Shown here piece after piece: positions 51,201 to 60,200 of a DNA stretch of 64,000 nt; the stretch's first letter is position 1, and every line of letters starts with the position of its first letter. This stretch comes from Andrena cerasifolii (Eukaryota > Arthropoda > Insecta > Hymenoptera > Andrenidae): assembly GCF_050908995.1 (NCBI RefSeq), contig NC_135121.1, positions 5,952,001 through 6,016,000 on the forward strand, given 5' to 3'. The notes beneath the pieces were generated by a model that saw nothing but the letters and a program-made list of their open reading frames with translations, did no database searches and was not told the origin of the DNA. Both the position numbers and the translations under genes were made by a program.

Positions 51201-54200
51201 TTCGGTGCCTTGTGTCTTCAAGGCTATCGCTGTAGTATACTTTATACACTACTCGAGTGTGCCCCAAGTACTATCCTTTGCTACGTCTGCCCCGTCAACA
51301 ATGCATACCTTGTTGAGCAGGTAGATTGCGAAATACGTGAACATTAAATCGAAATTCAACGCGAATTTTGCAGCTACGTGTTAAATTCCGCGAAGCAGCG
51401 TTCAATACTGTTCTCATTGGTAGACTAGGAGCCTGGAACGCGAGCATCCCAGAGCCTTAAACGCGTGCTTTCCTTGGTAGGTGCACCTGGGAGAGGGAAT
51501 AGCGGTTTGCGAGGAACAACTAAGGGCTGTGAAATGGAGTGATTACAGAAAATTGACTCGTGGTTTGGCTGCAATTTTGTTCAGCCCGACCGAGTTGGCC
51601 ACCTGCTCGGTTACGGGGCAACGATGGAGCCGAGCTGGAACTGCCACTGAAAGACCAGTGAAACCTGCGCTAGATAAGGCCAAAGTGCAGGCCATCATAT
51701 GTGAGTATTTTTTTTAAATATTTCTGCCTAGCAGGGTTTTTTTGCTTTGAGGAGTCGTTCCCGCGCTACGGCTGCTCGAACACGCGCGAAACGTCCAAGT
51801 AGCTTGACAACAAAATTCCACTTATATTTGAGGAGCGATTGCCATCGCGCATAATTTATTACAAACGAAGGTTTGATCCTCGATTTTTAGTAGAGATCCC
51901 AATTTCACGTGTATTTAAATACACGTGAATTTAGATACTCGTGTATTTATAAATACACGTATATTAACGTATCCGTACTTTGATTCGTCTGATTTTTAAT
52001 ATCTATAGATATCCCAGAACTCTGGGGGATCGCGAAATTCATAAAAGAATTAATGTATTTAAATATATTTACTAGAATAATATGCGGAAAGTATGGTTTT
52101 ACAAATTTTCAGAGTGTAACTAATAACACAATTATAAAATTAACAAGATTTGTTTAATCGATTACCTATTTTGATACAAAAAATTAAGGCATTACTGGTG
52201 ATAAGCGAGCTTCTTTTTAGACGCAACGATAATCCTTGAAATTGAGAAACATCACTCGGTTTTATTACACTTATTGCTTAAGGGGAGGTTCTGGTCTAGA
52301 GCCCCAAAAAATAGGTGATATTTAGGAATTAATTAAAGGAAAACTACTATATATAATTTAATGGGACTTGTTGCATTGTATTAAGGATGTCTTATGTTAT
52401 AGAAATATATTTTTTGTTTTATAATTAATCAGTGCAAACAGCCCTGGGGAGTCGTTAAAGTTAAGGCGTCAAAAAATTGATCCAAATCGGTGGGACCTGT
52501 ATCTCTAAAAGTTATTATCCGATTCGACTGAAACCTTTTTTATTTTGAAGATTATTCTTTTTTCTAGGGGGGGGGGACTAAAAAAATTACAAAAATTACA
52601 TTTTTTTTTAAAAATAACGACACTTCACGTTTGAAATCACTTTTCCCTGTATTTTTCGTCCTTTCAACGCCTTTAAAAATTATAAATTTTCAACTTTTTG
52701 TAATTTTTTTAGTTCCCCCCCTAGCCAAAAGAATAATCTTCAAAATAAAACAAGTTTCAGTCGAATCGGATAATAACTTTTGAAGATACAGGTCCCACCG
52801 TTTTGAGAACACTGTTTCGAGAAAAACGCATTTGAAGTTTTACGTGAGCGCCGAGTAGCCGGTTGTGACCCATGTATTTGCCGCGACTCAAATGCCTATA
52901 ACTTCGGGAATTTTACGAATTTCAACAAATCCTTTCAAACCCGTTTTCCTAAAAGGTTGAACATTCGAAAAATGAAATAAAAGAAAAATCGACATTTAGA
53001 CCAGAACCTCCCCTTAAGTGACCGCCATTGCCCATTCTCCCGCAGTTAATGACCAATTCTGATGAAAATACACAAATACGTTGATACACGTGTATTTAAA
53101 TACACGTGAAATAGTGCACGGGTACCTGTGTACTAAAAGCTACACGGATCGAGGTACGGATATATGTAATACACGTGTCTTTTTACTACACGTACCATAC
53201 CATGGTCTCTAATTTTTAGCAAGCTTAATGTTTATCTCGCGGCATTCGGAGGGGCTAAAAAATATTTCTAAACCGCTGGAATCACTCAGGCAGGTAGAAC
53301 TTGTTCGATTTAGAACGTAACTCCAGGTGTAAGGGTGTGCAAGTAAATATGTTCATACCTATGTTTATTTAAAAGCTGGCTTCCAACAGTTACGTCTCTT
53401 TAACTTCATAGATTTAATAGAATTTTATCCCAGAACTGCACATTTACAAATTTGAAAAAATGGAGGTTTGTTGTTTCAATTTTTTTTTCTATAAATCAGA
53501 AGTATGTATGTGTTTTTTTTTAAATTTTTTAAATATGTTGTTAGTCGCGTTAAAACAGATTTCTCGATATTCCTTTATTGTCACCTTTGTAATTGACGTT
53601 TTCAACAAAAAACAAGGGATGATATATAAATTAAAAACGTCGAAATCCGCCATATTTATAAAAAATATCACTCTAAGTGGATTAAAGCAAAGGATACTGC
53701 AACGTGAAGTTAACTTTTGGCTTCAGTCATAAAACAGTTACGTAATCTGGCAAAGGCATTTTCAATTGATTTAGTTGCTTTTGAATTTAGGGGTAAATTA
53801 GAATATTGAATAATGAAATTTATTTCAAAGTAACATCCTTAAAATAACCTCTATTTTTATTCTACGCATCCTCCGTCTACTACTATCGGGTTATCGATAT
53901 TTTAAAGCTCGTGAAATAAAAAATTCACAAACACTAAAAACAAGAAAATAAAAAACTAGATAAAAACAATTTATGTTAAACGATTTTACTAAAAATGCTC
54001 TAAAAAATAATTTTCTCGTGCTACAATTTCGATGGTGATACATGACTTTAAATAAAATCATAAAAACTCTGCGATTATCCTGTAGAACTGTTCAAATCAA
54101 TTGTAAAGGAAAGGGATAATCACAGTTTGTATGATTTTCTTAACGTCACATGTCACCATCGAAATTGTGGTACATAAAAAAATTATATTTTAATTTTTAG

Positions 54201-57200
54201 TGCATTTTTAGTAAAATATTTTTTAATTTTTAAAACTATCTAACATCTCGTAGGATATCATTTCTACATTTTTTGAAAACATCCCCCGTCTCACTTTTAC
54301 CACGATTTACGGTCCACGGCGTATAAAATATAAATTACAGGTATATAAAAAAATATTTTAAGGAAGAAGATATAACATCTCTAGCTTGAGAATTATTTGG
54401 CACGAAAATTTGAGTTTTAGAGCCACCCTGTGCATCGATCCCTCAGCTATGGGACATAGCGCGCCTATCAAATTTTATTATGCATACAAGTATTGGGATT
54501 CTGAGGGTGAATCCTTCGAGAGTTGCGCATTCTCAAGGCGAGTTATTCCAAATGGATATTCAATAATACGAATTTAAATCTTCATTTTAATTCTTGAAAT
54601 CCATCCCCCTTTTTTATCACTCGCCCTGCAACTTCCATAATCCGAATTAAACTCACCTATATAAAACCCAGCGGTTTTCCGAGTAGCGAAATTTCTTCCG
54701 AATTTAGTGCTTGTTTTTGCCAAAAAAAAAATTCGTCGACGAACGTTAAGACGCGATGATCTGAGAAACTCGCGTGTTCAGAAATATCCGTGACGTAATT
54801 TATCAGTTTCGTAGTATTCTAAATGAGGCTTTTAAATAAATTATTCGCGCGCCTGTGCGGCGCGAATAACAAAAAGAATTACTGCGAATATCCAGCGAAT
54901 TTCTCGGAACAATCGATCCAGTAAAATTAAACGAAACGTTAGAAAGGAACGCAAAGTGCGCGTGCCTATCAAGGAGCACGGCAAACACAGGATGTCCGAG
55001 AATAAAGCGGCGACTACTCTCGGCGGTGTCTAAACATTTACTCGAAACGAAAATAGGTCGTCGAGGAATCGGAATTTCAGTTTTTTAAAAATCGCTTTCT
55101 TTTCTCCCCGCGGAATCTAGTTCTTTCCGGTCATTGAATCCTCTTCCCGTGCATATATCCGAGGGAAACAAACAGAATTGTGTGGGATGTGTTAAACGCG
55201 TTCAACGTCTACGAACTGCACCGCAACTTTTCCTTCTATGTATTTTTCTTTGAATTTTCATAAATGGCTCGCTTGTAGAGGGGCTTTAAACGGTTCTTGC
55301 CAAGTGCAAAGTAGAATGTATTTTTCTGCTAAGAAGTGGGGTATTAGTGGAAAAATCGAGCGAATTATTTTTTAGTCGTTTCGAAAGGGGATTAGCTCAC
55401 TGCGTTCAAAAAGGAATTGTAGTAGCAAACGTGGTAGGGTATTAATTCTAGTTTTGGTTGAGTAAGAACTTCGAGACTAAGACTTGTATTATTAGGGTGT
55501 GACAAAATTCGAGGGCCGGTTTTTAAATTTGTAAAACAGAAACACTGAAAGCATATAGAAAGAAAAACACTAAATGCAATAAGGATTTATCTTTAATTTA
55601 TATTTTGTACGGATTTCAGTTGTTTTAGTTTTTATTTAATCTAGTTTTGTATTCATAGAGTATTTTTTTATTTTGCTATATATGTATTTATAATTGCAGA
55701 AATATTAAAAAAACTGATGTTTTTTAAACACGTATAAATATTTTGTTACTTTTTTAATTATCTATATTTTTTGTAAAAAATCTAAAACTGGCTTATTTGT
55801 AACATTGAAGTTTGAAAATAGTTTTCTTCAAAATTCGGTTCTTGTATAAGCTCTAATATTATACATAAATGGAAGAGCTTGTCTCCAAACTATCTTAAAT
55901 TTATTTCGGAAGCATTTCCTCAAATTTTTCAAGAATAGTTTGTATTCGTTTTTAATCACCTGAAACGTGTTTCTACTACGACGTGATGGTAATATTATTG
56001 AAACGTGTATCTTATGAATCAGTATACTTAATTGGAATATTTGGGATATGGAATTAAATAAACAGTCGCATCGAATGGCTTGACCATTACAGAAAGAGAT
56101 AACAAGAAAAATTAAAAAAATTAAAAAACCCGACTGCTTAAAAAAACATTAAAAAAATTAATTTTTAACTTAATTTTTTTATCAATTTAATTTTTTAAAT
56201 GTTTTTTTAAGCAGTCGGGTTTTTTAATTTTAAAAAATTTTTTTTTTTAATGTTTTTTTTATTTTTTTTATATCCTATAACATTCGCAACGTCAAGACAA
56301 TTCTAAAGACATCTCATTTGTCCAAATCGGTGTATCCGTACAGACTCTAGAGCGTAACATGGACATACATACATAGCCTGATAAACACAATACCCTCCTT
56401 TGCGTGCCGCAGTCGGGTAAAAATAACTTGTTAGGTGTCAAAATGTTTAAGACAATGACCATTTTCTTCAAAGATTTGTAAAAATACTCTAACGTTCATT
56501 AACAGAGGTATTTTGTTATTTCCACACTTTTTATAAAACTTTGTCGCTAGTAATATCATTATCAGATTTATTAAATTTTCATTTAAGTAGTCCGCAAGGA
56601 AACTCTGTTCATTTGTTCGTAGTATCTTTTCTGTCATCAAAAAAATACTTAAACTCAACCTGTATCACCCTATAAAACGAGATATTATCGAAATGAATAG
56701 GGCATTCTGAGAATAATATTCTGTTGTTCTTAAGGTATATCGGAGCTGCTATAAATATTATAAACAAAGACACATAAAAATACTATGAGAATGTTATACT
56801 ACGTCTATTAGAAATACTATAAAATGCTTTGTGGTATACAATCTTCATTCTTTTCAAAGTGTAGATTTATGACAATTTGCTGTCCAATTTGTATAAATAT
56901 CCTCGAGATTTGGCTCGCGACACAAAGAAGTGGAGAAAATATTGAGTGCTTCGCCTACATCCAGGTGATATTACATGGCGAAGCACGTAACTGGGTCTCA
57001 TTCAATAACTCTATATACAGGGTGATCCGGGTCGAGAAAGGAGTACTATCACAGAGGATTGTAGAAGTGATTTTGAAACGAGTACCGAGGTATGAACTCT
57101 TAGATTCGTAAATAGTGGACAGCAGATATCAAATAACCATTTAATTATTAATAATCGAATTAAATGTGTATAACTTGTGGTAAAGTGTATCTAAAAGTAT

Positions 57201-60200
57201 GACCACTTAGTTCAACACTTGTGATTTCATCTACTATATGTATATATATCTATCGACTTTTCTTATTTAGAAAATTAAAAATTCTCTTCTACTTGAATGC
57301 CTGTCACACTTTTTTAAAGTAACTTCAGAGGAGGAAACCTGGAGTTTAAGTAATATTTCACCTATTTTTAGAAAAGGTGTGGCTTCCAATAATGATATTA
57401 ATAGAAGTTCGTATTATCAACTTACAAATGTCGCAATAATCATAAGTTACATGGAGTGGAAAGTATTCCCTGTTAGTAACATTATTTAAAATATATATAT
57501 ATATGTATTATTAAAATTAATTAACTCTCGTGCTGGAGCAAATCATTTTTTCAATTTCTGAGATTTTTTTTATTACTGTTTACTATCACACTCGACAACC
57601 ACATCCTAAAAGACCCAGGCACTGCCGACAGAGGGTCGATACTCATTTCTTGGAGGAAAAGAACACGTAACCCTGTTTTTATGCATCATGAATAGATCTA
57701 ATAGCTACGTATGTAATTTATTGTTGTTAGCCAGAATCTGGTATTTTGATATTCTTCTGTGGTACGACCTCCTGGCGTTATTGCCACCCCTGACAGAGTA
57801 ATGCTGGGCTAACTATTAGGCATAAAGAAAGTATTAACCCTTCGTTGACACTCTGGGTGTGAGCCACCCATAAGCTGATTTTGACGCTCTGTACCTTCGA
57901 TATGCAAAATAAATAGTTTTTTTCGAAAGCCGACGTATAAACTATTTTTTCTCTCAAAGTATTATATCTCGACAACAACTCTATAGATTTTTAGCTTCTA
58001 ATATTGAAATTTGTAAAAGTTACAATTTTTTAAAGATTTTTTTCGTTTTTTCGACACGTGGTAATCTAGATTTTTTTTACAAAAACTGTGATAAAATTCC
58101 AATCAAAATACAATTGGAATACAATCTACTGACCGTAAAATTGACCCATGATTTTTTTCATAACGATTGGATTCTTCAGATAAGAATGGCAGTCGTTCAA
58201 AAATTGTTTTGGGTGTGAGTCACCCAAGCATGTCAAAGTTGATCGAAAAAAGAGGTGTGTCCACGAAGGGTTAAGTGAGGATACGATTTTCAGAATTCTA
58301 GAATCGATCAGCAATGTATTTTTATTTCTTTTTGGATCACCCTGTACATTCATTTTACAAACGGTGGTTCAGGTGCTTTACTACTCGGCTTCGTCCGAAA
58401 TTTCGATTCTGATTTTATAAAAAAAAATTTCGTTTATTTATATATTATTTTTTGTTGTTGAAAATAGTCACAGTCCTCTGGTTTAGCTGGGACATATTTC
58501 GTGACCCCGCAGTTTACCGTTCGAAAGTTTTTAGGCGACAGACAAACACACAAACACTTTCTGCTTTATATGCATATTAAGATGATGTACTGTGATGTTT
58601 ATTTTATAATTTTTACCTTTCGAGATTTCTCGACTACCGTTACTTCGTTAAGTGGAAATTTCAAATGCAGTCTATCAAGCTTTAACAACCGTACTATGTC
58701 AGTTTAATTGTATCCTTTTAAGGATAAGAAAATATATAAACATACAGTTACTCACAAAAGTATCCCCCACTCCCTTCGTATAACATATTTTACTTAATTA
58801 AGTAATATTAAATACACAATTGCGCATTATAATTTTTATAAGTATAAATGTTGATTAATATAATTTTAGTTAGTACCATCTACCAAAGAAATGCTCAAAG
58901 CAATTTTCCTAGAAGATTGCAACAAGATAGCCCCAACTTTCACAGAAAATTAGTCGAATCTATGCATAATGGATTAAAGCTCATAATAAAATCGCAGGAA
59001 TATTAGAAGAATATTCTAACTATGTTTGTATAAATTAAATAACGAATGTGGGCAAACATTTTGTTTCCACGAACTTTGCTACTTCCACGGATAGCAATAT
59101 TTTTTTTAAATAAACTACAATTTTTGAGTCGAATGCAATATGTTACAAACAGGGTGGACAGGTGCTTTTGTCACTAACTGTAGGTCTAAAAATTGTACAT
59201 TAGAAATGTATAAGAGTAGATCGAAACAAGGGTTTCCATTAGGGCTGGGACTATTTGTCGAATTTTTCGGTATTCCAATATTCGAATACATCAGTTGCTC
59301 AATTATTTGGCGAATACAATTCGAATACCCAAGTATTCGAATACTATTCGAATATCCGAGTATTCGAATACCATTTGAATATCCGAGTATTCGAATACTA
59401 TTCGAATATTCGAGTATTCGAATACTATTCGAATATTTAAGTATTCGAGTACTGATGTATTTGAATATTTAAGTATTCGAGTACTGATGTATTCGAATAT
59501 GTAAGTATTCGAGTACTGATGTATTCGAATATTTAAGTATTCGAGTACTGATGTATTCGAACAGTATGGTGTAAAATGTAAATCATAAATCGTTCATTAG
59601 GTTCATTTGTCAGGGTGAAATCTTGTAAGCTAATTTTAACCCACTTCACACCATACTGTTCGAATACATCAGTATTCGAATACATCAGTAGTTGAATAGT
59701 ATTCGAATAATAACATTCGAATACTTAAATTTTCGAAGTTTATTCGTAGCATTCGAATACTTGTAAAATATTCGCATATTAAATTATTCGAATAGTCCCA
59801 GCCCTAGTCTCCATTAGGGCGGAGCGGAAAATTTAAAATTGAATTTTCAGTTGGCCTGGGTGCGGGATAGTTGTCTTTTGATTAACCAAACACAACTGTA
59901 AAAAAAAATTGGAAAATATTCATGTCTGCAGGTTCCTTTTTCTCCTAAATAATCATAAAATCATATAATCATTTTTAGAAGAAAAAGGAACCTGCAGACA
60001 TGAATATTTTTCCAATATTTTTTACAGTTGTGTTTGGTTAATCAAAAGACAACTATCCCGCACCCAGGCCAAATGAAAATTCAAATTTAAATTTTCGCCT
60101 ATATAGTACCGCTCCGCCCTAGTCTCCATGTATAAGTACACTTATTCCATTTCAAAATGTCGATCGTCATTGTCAATGCAATACTGACCCCGTTAGAAAA

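Noticed and set aside
54386..54577. 63-codon plus-strand frame with slightly higher GC
   Set aside because: No acceptor or donor in phase with neighbouring exons and no recognisable domain; possibly a repeat remnant.
59140..59472. 110-codon Tyr/Ile/Arg repeat protein
   Set aside because: Reading through the ATTCGAATAC array of a foldback element; any frame of this repeat stays open.
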